64,000 bases of DNA from an uncultured Pelagibacteraceae bacterium (GCA_902519695.1 CABYKN010000001.1:1-64000), one strand, 5' to 3'. Counted from the first letter of the stretch, positions 42,088 to 52,310 are shown. Notes: generated from the letters alone by a model not told the origin. Numbers and translations are program-made.

Positions 42088-42869
42088 TGAAAAGAATTCT
42101 TATAGTTGAAGGTAACCTTAGAGAAGAAAATCAAAGCTTTACTGATGGTGGAATTAAAACTCATACTGAAAGTTTAAAAGACAGTATTAGTTATTTTACA
42201 GATCAATTAGATATTGATGTTGTTAATCCTTCATCAGATGAAAATATTAATGAAGTAGCTAAAGATTTAACTAAATATCATGGAATGATATGGGGTGGTA
42301 GTAGTTTAAATATTTACAATGATACTCCAGAAATAAGAAGACAAATAAACTTTATGAGGGAATGTCAAAAGAATATAAAAAATATATTCGCAATATGTTG
42401 GGGAATGCAAGTTGCTGTGACCGTTGCTGGTGGTGAAGTAAAGAAATGCCCTAATGGCGCTCACAGGGGAATAGCTCATGACATAGAAATAAACGAAAAT
42501 GGTCTTAAACATCCGCTTTATAAAAATAAAAATAAAAAATTTAATACCCCTGCATTTAATTTTGATGAAGTTGTAAAATTACCTGAGGGCTCTACATTAC
42601 TTTCATCAAATCCAATAAATAAAGTCATGGGTATAAATTTTAATGTTGGTTCAACGAATGTATGGGGAATACAATATCACCCAGAGATAACTTATGCCAA
42701 AATGATAAGCTTAATTCATTTTAGGAGAGATCGACTTTTAGAAAAAAAAGCATTTATTGACCAAATGGAAATAGACTCTCACGTAAAAATTATAGAAGAT
42801 GAAAATAAAATTTCAAATAAAGATGCAAGGATGAGAGAATTAGAAAATTGGCTAAATAATTTAAATTAG
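42087..42869 (+). CDS. Class I glutamine amidotransferase-like protein (GuaA N-domain type)
   Basis: A 260-aa stand-alone amidotransferase. The catalytic triad is visible: Cys104 in AICWGMQ, His198 and Glu200 in IQYHPEI. No synthetase domain is attached and no obvious acceptor enzyme is encoded beside it, so it probably hydrolyses a glutamine or gamma-glutamyl compound, or serves an unlinked partner. It starts in the stop of the Fe-ADH gene (1-base overlap) and its end overlaps convergent fhs by 4 bp. In a locus built on gamma-glutamylmethylamide, hydrolysis of a gamma-glutamyl amide is a reasonable guess but unproven. Confidence 0.75.
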   Translation: MKRILIVEGNLREENQSFTDGGIKTHTESLKDSISYFTDQLDIDVVNPSSDENINEVAKDLTKYHGMIWGGSSLNIYNDTPEIRRQINFMRECQKNIKNIFAICWGMQVAVTVAGGEVKKCPNGAHRGIAHDIEINENGLKHPLYKNKNKKFNTPAFNFDEVVKLPEGSTLLSSNPINKVMGINFNVGSTNVWGIQYHPEITYAKMISLIHFRRDRLLEKKAFIDQMEIDSHVKIIEDENKISNKDARMRELENWLNNLN

Positions 42870-44545
42870 AACAAGCCTTCTATTTCACCTTTTTCATTAA
42901 GCTTAATAGAGTCTGCCGCAGGAACTCTTGGAAGTCCAGGCATTGTCATGATGGCTCCGCATATAACAACAATAAATTCTGCACCTGAAGATAATCTTAC
43001 TTCTCTAATTGGTAATGAATGGCCTGTTGGAGCACCTTTTGCGTTTGGATCAGTAGAAAAACTATATTGTGTTTTTGCTACGCATATAGGTAAATTTCCA
43101 TAACCCGCTTCTTCAAAAGATTTTAATTGATCTTTTATTTTACTGTCAGCAACAACTTCGTTTGCTCGATATATTTCTTTTGCAACAGTTTCAACTTTCT
43201 TTAACAAAGGTGTTTTTTCATCATATAAAAATTTAAAATTTGCTTGTTTTTGATCAATTAAATCTACAACATGTGAAGCAAGTTCTTTCGTCCCTTCGCC
43301 ACCATTTGACCAATGAGTACATAAAGTAGCTTTAACTCCCATATTATCACAAGCATTTATTAACTCTTTTACCTCATTATCTGTATCAGCAATAAAATGA
43401 TTAACAGCAACCGCTACCGGTAAACCAAATTTTTTTACGTTTTCAATGTGTCTTTCTAAATTTACTAAACCTTTTTTTAACGCTTCTACATTTTCATTTT
43501 TTAAATCATCTTTAGCCACACCGCCGTGCATTTTTAATGCTCTGATTGTTGCAACAATAACTACACACTCAGGTTTTAAATTTGATTTTCTACATTTAAT
43601 ATCTAAAAATTTTTCTGCTCCTAGGTCTGCTCCAAATCCAGCTTCAGTTACAACATAATCAGCTAGTTTTAAACCTGCTTTAGTTGCTATCACAGAGTTA
43701 CATCCATGAGCAATATTCGCAAAAGGACCACCATGAATAATGGCAGGGTTATTTTCCAACGTTTGAGTTACATTAGGCCTGATTGCTTCCTTTAACAAAA
43801 CAGTCATTGGTCCGTGGGCATTTAAATCTTTCGCAAATATAGGCTTTCTATCTCTAGTATAAGCAACTGTAATATTACCTATTCTCTTTTCCAAATCTTC
43901 AAGATCATTTGCTAAACAAAAGATAGCCATTATCTCAGATGCTACTGTAATATCAAAACCATCTTCTCTTGGAAAGCCATTAGCTACTCCACCTAAATTA
44001 ATATTGATAGATCTTAAAGATCTATCATTCATATCCATAACTCTTCTCCAAACTACTCTTCTTACATCTATGTTTAATTTATTTCCCCAATAAATATGAT
44101 TATCAATTAAGGCTGACAATAAATTGTGAGCAGATGTAATTGCATGGAAATCCCCAGTAAAATGTAAATTGATTTGTTCCATTGGAACAACTTGAGCATA
44201 TCCACCACCTGCTGCTCCGCCTTTCATTCCAAACGAAGGACCTAAACTAGGTTCACGTAAACACACTATAGAATTTTTACCAATTTTATTTAATCCATCA
44301 TTTAAACCAACTGATGTAGTGGTTTTTCCCTCACCTGCAGGAGTTGGTGTAATAGCAGTAACTAAAATTAATTTTCCATTTTTTTTATCTTTTAAACTAT
44401 CTAAATATTCTAAATTTATTTTAGCAATATGACGTCCCATAGGGCTAAAAGCACTTGGTTCGTCTGGAACATTAATTTTACCCAAAATCTCATTTATGGG
44501 TTTCATTTTTGCTTCTCGTGCAATTTGGATATCTGATTTTGACAT
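42866..44545 (-). CDS. fhs: Formate--tetrahydrofolate ligase
   Basis: A 559-aa Fhs enzyme joining formate and THF with ATP to give 10-formyl-THF, or running in reverse to make ATP from one-carbon oxidation. The N-terminal [17 protein letters not shown] is the ATP-binding loop, and [26 protein letters not shown] and [16 protein letters not shown] are family signatures. In methylated-amine users it closes the route from THF-bound methyl carbon to formate. No folD lies in the window. It is divergent from the mgd operon across 121 bp. Confidence 0.95.
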   Translation of the reverse strand: MSKSDIQIAREAKMKPINEILGKINVPDEPSAFSPMGRHIAKINLEYLDSLKDKKNGKLILVTAITPTPAGEGKTTTSVGLNDGLNKIGKNSIVCLREPSLGPSFGMKGGAAGGGYAQVVPMEQINLHFTGDFHAITSAHNLLSALIDNHIYWGNKLNIDVRRVVWRRVMDMNDRSLRSININLGGVANGFPREDGFDITVASEIMAIFCLANDLEDLEKRIGNITVAYTRDRKPIFAKDLNAHGPMTVLLKEAIRPNVTQTLENNPAIIHGGPFANIAHGCNSVIATKAGLKLADYVVTEAGFGADLGAEKFLDIKCRKSNLKPECVVIVATIRALKMHGGVAKDDLKNENVEALKKGLVNLERHIENVKKFGLPVAVAVNHFIADTDNEVKELINACDNMGVKATLCTHWSNGGEGTKELASHVVDLIDQKQANFKFLYDEKTPLLKKVETVAKEIYRANEVVADSKIKDQLKSFEEAGYGNLPICVAKTQYSFSTDPNAKGAPTGHSLPIREVRLSSGAEFIVVICGAIMTMPGLPRVPAADSIKLNEKGEIEGLF

Positions 44546-44666
44546 AAATCTAATTACTTATTAATGAGCAGAATTACTATCCTTTTTTGTCACGTATTTA
44601 AACATCTAAAAAATATATATAAAAAAAATTAGCAAAAACTTATATTTAATTTTATAAAACTTACGG

Positions 44667-45923
44667 ATGCAGAAATATTCAGTATTTAGTCTAATCAAAA
44701 ACGCTTTCTCCAATCACCAAAATTGGGAAGTTGCTTGGAAAGATCCAACTCCAAAAAGTGAATATGATGTAGTCATCATCGGAGGTGGAGGACACGGTCT
44801 TGCTACTGCATATTATTTAGCAAAAGAACATAATATTAGAAATGTAGCTATCATTGAGAAAGGCTGGATTGGTGGTGGAAATGTTGGTCGAAATACAACG
44901 ATCATAAGATCAAATTTTATGTACGATTCTAATGCAAGATTTAATGAATTTGGAATGGATTTATGGAGAAACTTAAGTCAAGAACTGAACTTTAATGTGA
45001 TGTTTTCTCCAAGGGGAATAATAAACTTAGCCCACTCTGATGCTCAAATGAATGCATATGCTCGTAGAGGAAACTCTATGAGATTAAATGGAATAGATGC
45101 AAAGTTATTGGATAGAGACGAAGTTAAAAAATTAATTCCAATGGCTGACTTTAGTGATGAAGTACGTTTCCCAATTTTTGGAGGCTTAATGCAACCAAGC
45201 GCTGGTACCGCAAGACATGATGCTGTTGCTTGGGGTTATGCGCGTCAAGCAGATGATATGGGCGTAGATATAATTCAACATTGTGAGGTCACTGGTTTTG
45301 ATGTTGTTAATGGAAAGATAAAAGGAATTAGAACTTCAAGAGGAGATATTAAAGCAAAAAAAGTTGGATTATGTGTTGCAGGTAGCACAAATATATTAGC
45401 TGAAAAATTAAATATGACACTGCCAATAGAAACTCACGTACTACAAGCTTGTGTTTCAGAACCTGTAAAACCATTATTAGACGGAGTAGTAACTTTTGGT
45501 GCAGGCCACTTTTATATAAGTCAATCAGATAAAGGTGAGATGGTAATGGGTGGTGATCTTGATGGATATAATAGTTATGCTCAAAGAGGTAACTTGCCAA
45601 CTATACAACATGTCTTGACAGGTGGCTTAGCTTTGTTTCCATTTTTAAGTAGATTAAAAATGTTAAGGACATGGGGAGGGATCATGGATATGTCTATGGA
45701 TGGTTCTCCAATAATTGATAAAACTCATATTGAAGGTTTATATTTAAATTGTGGATGGTGTTATGGAGGTTTTAAATCAACTCCTGTTTCAGGTTGGACA
45801 TTTGCACACACAATTGCGCAAGATAAAGTTCATGAATTAAATTCAGAATTAAGATTAAATAGATTTTCTACAGGTCATCTTCTAGATGAAAAAGGTTTAG
45901 GAACTAAAACCTGGATTGGTTAA
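44667..45923 (+). CDS. mgdA: N-methylglutamate dehydrogenase subunit A (SoxB-like)
   Basis: A 418-aa flavoprotein equal to the beta subunit of heterotetrameric sarcosine oxidase. GGGGHGLATAYYLA (residues 39-52) binds FAD, RNTTIIRSNFMYD contains the region where flavin is bound in SoxB, and NCGWCYGGFKSTPVSGW closes the fold. It is the first of four tightly spaced genes B-D-A-G in sarcosine-oxidase order. Identity as N-methylglutamate dehydrogenase rather than sarcosine oxidase is inferred from gmaS and mgsABC in the locus; both substrates share the N-methyl amino acid moiety. Confidence 0.82.
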   Translation: MQKYSVFSLIKNAFSNHQNWEVAWKDPTPKSEYDVVIIGGGGHGLATAYYLAKEHNIRNVAIIEKGWIGGGNVGRNTTIIRSNFMYDSNARFNEFGMDLWRNLSQELNFNVMFSPRGIINLAHSDAQMNAYARRGNSMRLNGIDAKLLDRDEVKKLIPMADFSDEVRFPIFGGLMQPSAGTARHDAVAWGYARQADDMGVDIIQHCEVTGFDVVNGKIKGIRTSRGDIKAKKVGLCVAGSTNILAEKLNMTLPIETHVLQACVSEPVKPLLDGVVTFGAGHFYISQSDKGEMVMGGDLDGYNSYAQRGNLPTIQHVLTGGLALFPFLSRLKMLRTWGGIMDMSMDGSPIIDKTHIEGLYLNCGWCYGGFKSTPVSGWTFAHTIAQDKVHELNSELRLNRFSTGHLLDEKGLGTKTWIG

Positions 45924-45926
45924 AAA

Positions 45927-46196
45927 ATGTTATATATCAAATGTCCTTATTGCGGTTTAAGAGCACAAAAAGAATTTTCATATGGAGGTGATGCAACTGT
46001 AAAACGACCTAATATAAATGAAGAAGTATCAAGCGAAGATTGGGATAATTTTGTTTATATGAGAAAAAGTCCAAGAGGGAAACATATAGAGTTATGGCAA
46101 CATATAGCAGGATGTAGACAATGGATTAAGGTGCAAAGAGACACCGCTACACATGAAATTTTCCAAACAGCAAAAGTCACAGAAGAAATAAGATGA
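45927..46196 (+). CDS. mgdB: N-methylglutamate dehydrogenase subunit B (SoxD-like)
   Basis: An 89-aa protein matching the small delta subunit of sarcosine oxidase. Cys6 and Cys9 (KCPYCGLR) together with His59 and Cys63 (HIAGCRQW) form the structural zinc site, and GGDATVKRP near residues 20-28 and YMRKSPRGKHIELW are family signatures. It follows mgdA by 3 bp and overlaps mgdC by 4 bp. Confidence 0.85.
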   Translation: MLYIKCPYCGLRAQKEFSYGGDATVKRPNINEEVSSEDWDNFVYMRKSPRGKHIELWQHIAGCRQWIKVQRDTATHEIFQTAKVTEEIR

Positions 46197-49189
46197 GCCA
46201 ACCATTTAGATTAAATAAAGAGGGATTGATTAATCGAAATAAAAAATTATCTTTTACTTTTAATGGTAAAAAATTATTTGGATATGAAGGTGATACAATT
46301 GCATCTGCTTTAATAGCAAATGGAATACACTTAGTCGGTAGAAGTTTTAAATATCATAGACCGAGAGGTTTTTTTGGTGCAGGAGTAGAGGAGCCAAATG
46401 CAAAACTACAGGTAGAATTCAATGGTCATTCAGAGCCCAATGTTAATGCAACAGAAATGGAGCTCGTTGAAGGTTTATCAGCTACTAGCCAGAATTGTTG
46501 GCCATCAGTTAATTTTGATATTGGTGCAATTAATAATTTTTTAAAAATGTTTTTCCCTGCAGGGTTTTATTACAAAACATTTATGTGGCCTAAAAGTTTC
46601 TGGTATAAAATTTACGAACCTTTCATTAGAAAAGCCGCAGGATTAGGGGTTGCTTCGATAGAAAAAGATAAAGAAAGATATGAACATAAATTTGAGTATT
46701 GCGATTTATTAGTTACTGGATCTGGACCCTCTGGATTAGCAAGTGCTTATGCTGCTGCAAAAAATGGAGCAAAAGTAATTTTAGCTGAGGATAAACCAAG
46801 ATTTGGAGGAACACTTTTAACTGATGACGTAAGCATCGATAATTTATCAGGAAAAGATTGGGCAGAAAAAATAATTACTGAATTAAAATCTATGCCCAAT
46901 GTCACTGTAAAAAATAGATCTCAAGTTTTTGGTTATTATGATCATAACATGCTGGTAATGTTTGAGAGAGTTAGTGATCATTTAGAGAAAAAATCAAAAT
47001 TCACCCCAAGACAAAGACTTTGGTATATTAGAGCCAAAGAAACAATTTTATCAACTGGTTCAATTGAAAGACCAATTGTGTTCGGCAACAATGATACTCC
47101 AGGAATTTTTTTATCAGCAGCTGCAAAAGAATATATGAAAGTCTATGGAGTATTGGTTGGAAAGAAACCTTTAATATTCACAAATAACGATAGTGCATAT
47201 GAAACAGCTTTAGAGTTCAAAAAAAATAATGTTGAACCAATTATATTAGATACAAGAGAAGAGCATTCATCAGAATTAATTGATGAAGCTAAATCAAAGG
47301 GAATTGATATAAGATTTTCTCACGGTGTTATTGTTGCTAATGGTTACAAAAAAGTTAAATCTGCAAAAATTGGCAAACTGAATAAAGATAAAAATTCTTT
47401 TGAGAAAATAGAAACTGTAGATTGTGATTGTATTTGTGTGTCTGGATTTTGGACACCATCTGTACATTTAGCATCACAGTCAGGAAATAAACTTAAGTAT
47501 GAAGAAAAAATTGATGCATTTATTCCAGATAAGAAAAAACAACATGAGACCTCAGTTGGCGCAGCAAATGGATCATTCACATTAGAAGAAAGTTTAAAAC
47601 ATGGTTTTGAAAATGGTTCAAATCTTTCCGCAAAAATTACAGAGACTAAAACAGAAATCTCAATTCCAAATGTAAATGAAAAGAAATACGGAGCTCATGA
47701 TAAATTTTGGTGTATGCCGTTACCTAAGAATGAAAATCCAAAAAGATTTGTTGATTTTCAAAATGATGTATCTGTTTCTGATATAGAAATCGCACTAAGA
47801 GAAGGCTACAGATCAATAGAGCATGTCAAAAGATACACAACTCTTGGAATGGCAACAGATCAAGGCCGTACAAGTAATTTAAATGGCCTTCAGTTGGTAT
47901 CTAATATAGAAAATAAAATAGTTCCTGAAGTGGGACACACAACATTTAGACCACCTTTCACACCAATTACAATCGGGACAATAGTTGGTCGTGAAGTAGG
48001 TATGGAATATATGCCGACTAGAAAAACCCCAATGCATGAATGGCATGAGAAAAATAATGCTGTATTTGTTGATGCAGGTGCTTGGAAAAGACCTCGATAT
48101 TATAAGCTAGGAAGTGAAACTTTATTTGAAGCTTCAAAGAGAGAGGCAAAAAATGTTAGAGAGAATGTTGGTATATGCGATGTAACTACATTAGGAAAAA
48201 TTGATATTAAAGGTCCAGACGCAGCAGAATTTTTAAATAGAGTTTATACAAATGCTTGGATGAAATTACCTGTTGGAAAAGCAAGATATGGATTGATGCT
48301 TAGAGAAGATGGAATTGTCATGGACGATGGAACAACAACAAGAATTTCAGAAAATCATTATCATATGACAACAACAACTGCACAAGCTGCAAATGTTTTA
48401 TCTCACTTAGAATATTATCTTCAAATTGTTTGGCCAGAATTAAATGTAAATGTTGTCTCTACAACTGAGCAATGGGCAGGGGCTGCAATTGCTGGACCTA
48501 AATCTAGAGACATGTTATCAAAATTATATCCGGACTTAGACGTATCAAATGAAGCTTTGCCTTTTATGGGCTATAAAGAAGCAGAATTTTTTGGTGTTCC
48601 ATCAAGAATTTTTAGAATTTCATTTTCTGGTGAGCTTGCATATGAGATTAATGTCAAATCAGATCATGGCATGTTCATGTGGGAGAAAATGATGGAAGTA
48701 GGAAAAGATTTTGGAAATCAGCCTTATGGAACTGAAGCTTTGTCAACATTAAGAATAGAAATGGGACACGTTGCAGGGCCAGAATTAGATGGTCGAACAA
48801 TCCCATCAGATGTTTCATTAAATGGGTTAGTTTCAAAGAAAAAAGATTTTATCGGCAAAAATTCTTTAGGGAGAGAAGCATTTAATGTTGAGAGCAGACA
48901 AAAAATTGTTGGACTTATTCCAATTGATAGAAAGTCTAGTATTCCTGAAGGATCTCATATCGTCCAAGATCAGAATGCAAAATTACCAAACCCTAAACTT
49001 GGTCACGTTTCTTCTTCTTGTTGGAGTGTAGAAAATAATAATCCATTTTCTCTGGCAATAATGAAAGATGGAAAAAATATGATTGGTAAAAAGTTTTTTG
49101 CGGTATCACCATTAAAAAATAAATCAATTGAAGTAGAAGTTATATCTTCACATTATGTTGACCCTGAAGGAAAAAGAGTTAGATCATGA
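46193..49189 (+). CDS. mgdC: N-methylglutamate dehydrogenase subunit C (SoxA-like)
   Basis: A 998-aa alpha subunit. Residues 1-100 are a ferredoxin-like domain (YEGDTIASALIANG, SFKYHRPRG), about 160-560 the NAD-binding and second dinucleotide fold (LLVTGSGPSGLASAYAAAKNG) and about 600-998 a GcvT-type THF domain (TNAWMKLPVGKARYGLMLREDG, SFSGELAYEINV). The methyl group is passed as methylene to THF bound here. The domain order is as in sarcosine oxidase SoxA, with full length, so the complex can make 5,10-methylene-THF. It overlaps mgdB and mgdD by 4 bp each. Confidence 0.85.
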   Translation: MSQPFRLNKEGLINRNKKLSFTFNGKKLFGYEGDTIASALIANGIHLVGRSFKYHRPRGFFGAGVEEPNAKLQVEFNGHSEPNVNATEMELVEGLSATSQNCWPSVNFDIGAINNFLKMFFPAGFYYKTFMWPKSFWYKIYEPFIRKAAGLGVASIEKDKERYEHKFEYCDLLVTGSGPSGLASAYAAAKNGAKVILAEDKPRFGGTLLTDDVSIDNLSGKDWAEKIITELKSMPNVTVKNRSQVFGYYDHNMLVMFERVSDHLEKKSKFTPRQRLWYIRAKETILSTGSIERPIVFGNNDTPGIFLSAAAKEYMKVYGVLVGKKPLIFTNNDSAYETALEFKKNNVEPIILDTREEHSSELIDEAKSKGIDIRFSHGVIVANGYKKVKSAKIGKLNKDKNSFEKIETVDCDCICVSGFWTPSVHLASQSGNKLKYEEKIDAFIPDKKKQHETSVGAANGSFTLEESLKHGFENGSNLSAKITETKTEISIPNVNEKKYGAHDKFWCMPLPKNENPKRFVDFQNDVSVSDIEIALREGYRSIEHVKRYTTLGMATDQGRTSNLNGLQLVSNIENKIVPEVGHTTFRPPFTPITIGTIVGREVGMEYMPTRKTPMHEWHEKNNAVFVDAGAWKRPRYYKLGSETLFEASKREAKNVRENVGICDVTTLGKIDIKGPDAAEFLNRVYTNAWMKLPVGKARYGLMLREDGIVMDDGTTTRISENHYHMTTTTAQAANVLSHLEYYLQIVWPELNVNVVSTTEQWAGAAIAGPKSRDMLSKLYPDLDVSNEALPFMGYKEAEFFGVPSRIFRISFSGELAYEINVKSDHGMFMWEKMMEVGKDFGNQPYGTEALSTLRIEMGHVAGPELDGRTIPSDVSLNGLVSKKKDFIGKNSLGREAFNVESRQKIVGLIPIDRKSSIPEGSHIVQDQNAKLPNPKLGHVSSSCWSVENNNPFSLAIMKDGKNMIGKKFFAVSPLKNKSIEVEVISSHYVDPEGKRVRS

Positions 49190-49764
49190 AAAATGTTTCT
49201 GCACTAGAAAATATTCATAAACATGGATTGTTTGGCAATCACGATAGTAAAGATGAGCTAATAAATATTAGAGAAATCAAGGATGTTTTGATTTATCAAA
49301 TTGTTAAATATAAAAAATCTTCAATTAGTATTGATAAAATAAAAATAGATAATTTAAATTTACCTGAGACACTCTTGGTATCTTCAAATACTAATACAAG
49401 AATTTTATGGATGGGACCTGATAATTGGTTGGTCGTTTCAACGAATAAAGAAATAGAAAAATCTATTTTAGAAAACCTAAGTCATGATGATTTTGCATTA
49501 ACTGATCTATCTCATTCAAGAACGATACTTGAATTAGAAGGTTCTTTGGTAGATGAAGTATTGAAAAAGGGTTGTCCGTTAAATTTAGATAGTCTTGATG
49601 AAGGAAAATGTTCTAATTCTGCTTTTCATGCAATCACAATAACTATTGATTTTATTAGTTCAAATCCAAGAAAAGTAAGAATATTTGCTTTAAGAAGTTT
49701 TGGAGAATCTCTTTATCATTCAATAACTGATGCTTGTTTAGAATTTGGCTATAAAGCTGAATAA
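49186..49764 (+). CDS. mgdD: N-methylglutamate dehydrogenase subunit D (SoxG-like)
   Basis: A 192-aa protein resembling the gamma subunit of sarcosine oxidase. RILWMGPDNWLVVS near residues 66-79 and TDLSHSRTILELEGSLVDEVLKKGCPLNLD near 105-134 are the conserved parts, followed by SFGESLYHSITDACLEFG at the end. It overlaps mgdC by 4 bp and completes the four-subunit complex. It is convergent to the BT1 transporter, 3 bp away. Confidence 0.82.
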   Translation: MKNVSALENIHKHGLFGNHDSKDELINIREIKDVLIYQIVKYKKSSISIDKIKIDNLNLPETLLVSSNTNTRILWMGPDNWLVVSTNKEIEKSILENLSHDDFALTDLSHSRTILELEGSLVDEVLKKGCPLNLDSLDEGKCSNSAFHAITITIDFISSNPRKVRIFALRSFGESLYHSITDACLEFGYKAE

Positions 49765-49767
49765 AAA

Positions 49768-51384
49768 TTATTCTGAAGTTTTAAATTTAGTCTTTTGAAT
49801 TATAACCACAAACACAATTGGAATTATTAAAGTTATTAGTGTTACTGTTATCAACAAAATACCTAGATCTGAATAATCGGCAGTGGTAAGAATAGCGTTT
49901 GTTACCTTATCTTTTACTTCTCTAGTAATAACATAAATTTTGTTTAAATATTTAGTCCCTAAAGCACTTGCTGATAAAGCAAGATTTGTGAAAGATGCGA
50001 ATACTGCAAAGAAAGTTGCTTTTAAGTGCGACGGAGCATTTTTAGCAATCCATGCAAGCAAAGGTATCATTGAGACTTGTCCCAAAGGTGACTCAAGTGC
50101 AGTATTTAATATTGCAATAAACTTGGCATCAACAACTCCATTAGTAATTGATGATGTCCAATTGTGAAATCCATAATACATACCAACACTTGGTAAAAAT
50201 AAAATTGCACCTGCAATGGATAAAATCACTATTATTTTAGCTATTGAGTTGTTTGCCATAAATGGTCTTAATAAGATAATCCCTACAAGGGTTAAAACTG
50301 AAGCAATAAGTGATAACACTGAAAAAAATTGTTCATTGAATTCAAGTACATCAATTTCAAACCAAGATAAACCTGGACCAGGTCCTGGCATTGCTCTAAA
50401 AATAAAAATTATTATTGCTGTCCCTACAACAGTAAGTCTTAAATCCTGAGGAAGTTCTTTAACTAATTTATTCATTAAAAATAGAATAATTGCCATTGAA
50501 CCTACAAAAACAATTTCTTGAGCAAATGGCACTTTGAATGATCCAATACCTAAAGTGAAAATAACAAAAACTAAACTTCCACCTAATATCCACCAGTTTA
50601 CTTCAGTTTTCTCTGAAGGAGCATAATCTTGGTCACCCTCAAGACCTTGTTCAATAAGTTTTCTTTTCTTTTGATTTTTTAAATATGAAGCGAGAAATAT
50701 TCCAAGAACGGATACAATTGGTATAATTAAAGCATATATATAAATTGAACCGTATAAACTTATCTTATCTGCTTGTTCAAGATCGTCTACTCCTTTAAAG
50801 AGGATAACGTTAGCTAAAGCAACTAAAACAGTTCCACCAATTATTGCAAATCTTCCAAGAGTTTGCATTGTTGTATGCATAAGTTTGATTTCATCTCTTG
50901 AAAATTTATTTCCACTATCATCAACTAAAGGAACTGCTTCTACAGTCATAGCATCGGCTACAACATCTTGCACAACATAACCAATCGGAGCAAGCAAAAC
51001 ACTGATCACAAACCATGTTTCTACTGAAAGAATTGAGGACATCCATTCAGTATGAATTATTAAACCGTACATTATAATTAAACTTAATGAGATTAAGGAT
51101 GCTCCAACAAAAACCATGTAATTTTTTTTATTCCAGATTAGATCAACAAGATGACCTAAAGGCATCTTCAATGCCCATGGAATTCCAGCCCAAAAACCCA
51201 GTCCAGCAAGAAAAGCAGCAGATAAGTTTAGATAGTCTTTAACAAAAAAAGTTCCAACAATACCTGTTAGTCCTGAAATACCAGCAGCAAGATAAATCAT
51301 CAATGGTGGTAGATAGGTCCACTTAAACTGTCTTCCTAAATCTATTAAAGTACTATCTATAAATCTCAAAATTTTATTACTCAT
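49768..51384 (-). CDS. BT1-family (folate/biopterin-type) transporter
   Basis: A 538-aa polytopic protein with about 12-14 helices. The N-terminal half has YFxKDxLxLS-like VKDYLNLSAAFLAGLGFWAGIPWALKMPLGHLVD and QDVVADAMTVEAVP, both typical of the BT1 group of the major facilitator superfamily (folate, biopterin and S-adenosylmethionine carriers of protozoa, cyanobacteria and plants). About 50 extra residues form a charged central loop near 240-265. It lies directly after the THF-dependent mgd operon, convergent to it. A pterin or folate substrate is inferred from family and context only. Confidence 0.72.
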   Translation of the reverse strand: MSNKILRFIDSTLIDLGRQFKWTYLPPLMIYLAAGISGLTGIVGTFFVKDYLNLSAAFLAGLGFWAGIPWALKMPLGHLVDLIWNKKNYMVFVGASLISLSLIIMYGLIIHTEWMSSILSVETWFVISVLLAPIGYVVQDVVADAMTVEAVPLVDDSGNKFSRDEIKLMHTTMQTLGRFAIIGGTVLVALANVILFKGVDDLEQADKISLYGSIYIYALIIPIVSVLGIFLASYLKNQKKRKLIEQGLEGDQDYAPSEKTEVNWWILGGSLVFVIFTLGIGSFKVPFAQEIVFVGSMAIILFLMNKLVKELPQDLRLTVVGTAIIIFIFRAMPGPGPGLSWFEIDVLEFNEQFFSVLSLIASVLTLVGIILLRPFMANNSIAKIIVILSIAGAILFLPSVGMYYGFHNWTSSITNGVVDAKFIAILNTALESPLGQVSMIPLLAWIAKNAPSHLKATFFAVFASFTNLALSASALGTKYLNKIYVITREVKDKVTNAILTTADYSDLGILLITVTLITLIIPIVFVVIIQKTKFKTSE

Positions 51385-51387
51385 AAA

Positions 51388-51828
51388 TTATTCTGTTAAA
51401 TTTAATAATATTAATCCATTTTGTTTAGTTTCTTTACACCAAAGTTCATAACTTTCACAAACTCTCCACAAATGATCAAATGCTCTTTGAGATAATTCCA
51501 AAGGAAAGTGACTTTTTGCATAATATAATTTTGGGATTTTCATTAATTGTTTAATCATAGTATCTTTTTGTATTTGTAAAAGTCTTATAGTTTCTTGATT
51601 AATCTTTTTTTTTGTAGATTTATCTACGTAGTCATTGCTCTCAAGTTCTTTAAACCATTTATCATGAAAATTTCCTGAACTAATTTCATTATAATCATCT
51701 GATGCAATAAATATTTCAAAAGCTTGAATATTAGTTAAATTTGGATTTTTAATCTTGATTTCATATATCTTTCGATAAATGATTTCAGCAACATATAATA
51801 CAAATGGTCTTGATTTATCAGCTTCCAA
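51388..51828 (-). CDS. Hypothetical protein, 146 aa
   Basis: A 146-aa soluble, mostly helical protein with no recognised family. It has an acidic N-terminal half with many Ile/Tyr residues and a C-terminal stretch LWRVCESYELWCKETKQNG. It lies between the BT1 transporter (3 bp) and the GNAT gene (10 bp) on the same strand, so it is probably co-transcribed with them. Its codon use looks like that of the neighbours, and its length and clean spacing support a real gene. Confidence 0.65.
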   Translation of the reverse strand: MEADKSRPFVLYVAEIIYRKIYEIKIKNPNLTNIQAFEIFIASDDYNEISSGNFHDKWFKELESNDYVDKSTKKKINQETIRLLQIQKDTMIKQLMKIPKLYYAKSHFPLELSQRAFDHLWRVCESYELWCKETKQNGLILLNLTE

Positions 51829-51838
51829 ACTAAACTCC

Positions 51839-52309
51839 TCAAATGTCTACTGAATAATAGCACGAATTAGGATCATCTTTATAGTGCGCAAAAGGCCCAC
51901 ACTCTTTAAAACCAAAACTTTTAAAAAGTTTTCTAGCGGGCGCAAAAAAATCACCCGCACCAGTTTCGACACTTAGTTTAGTAATTCCTATTTGTTTAGA
52001 TTTTTCAATAAGATGTGAAATTATTTTTCCACCATATTTTTTATTTCTAAATTTATCTGAAACTCTTATAGATTTAAATTCTCCATGCGTTTCATCAAAT
52101 AATTTTAAAGCTCCACAACCAATTAATTCATTATTTTCCCACAAACTCCAGAATTTTATACTTGGATCCTTTAATCCAGGTATATCTAATACATGCGAAC
52201 TCCCCTCAGGAGAAACTGATCTCAATTCAATAAAATGCTTAGTTAGCAACTCATTTACTTGCGGATCATCAAAATTATTTTCTATTGATTTCATAGTTTC
52301 GAAAAACAT
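51839..52309 (-). CDS. GNAT-family N-acetyltransferase
   Basis: A 156-aa single GNAT domain. The conserved core is ELIGCGALKLFDETHGEFKSIRVSDKFRNKKYGGKIISHLIE (about residues 60-102), in which the R-x-K-Y/GG-K segment is the pyrophosphate loop for acetyl-CoA. It continues with LSVETGAGDFFAPARKLFKSFGFKECGPF. The acceptor (amino acid, peptide or small amine) is unknown. It is divergent from the SRAP gene across only 36 bp containing an 18-bp palindrome. Confidence 0.85.
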   Translation of the reverse strand: MFFETMKSIENNFDDPQVNELLTKHFIELRSVSPEGSSHVLDIPGLKDPSIKFWSLWENNELIGCGALKLFDETHGEFKSIRVSDKFRNKKYGGKIISHLIEKSKQIGITKLSVETGAGDFFAPARKLFKSFGFKECGPFAHYKDDPNSCYYSVDI

Positions 52310-52310
52310 A

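Noticed and set aside
44546..44666. Riboswitch (ZTP, SAM or glycine type) in the fhs/mgd spacer
   Set aside because: I looked for conserved helices and GC-rich core motifs and saw only AT-rich sequence without a stable multi-helix fold.
44667..49764. Sarcosine oxidase SoxBDAG
   Set aside because: Subunits are the same type, but gmaS and mgsABC in the same locus favour N-methylglutamate dehydrogenase; sarcosine as an additional substrate is not excluded.
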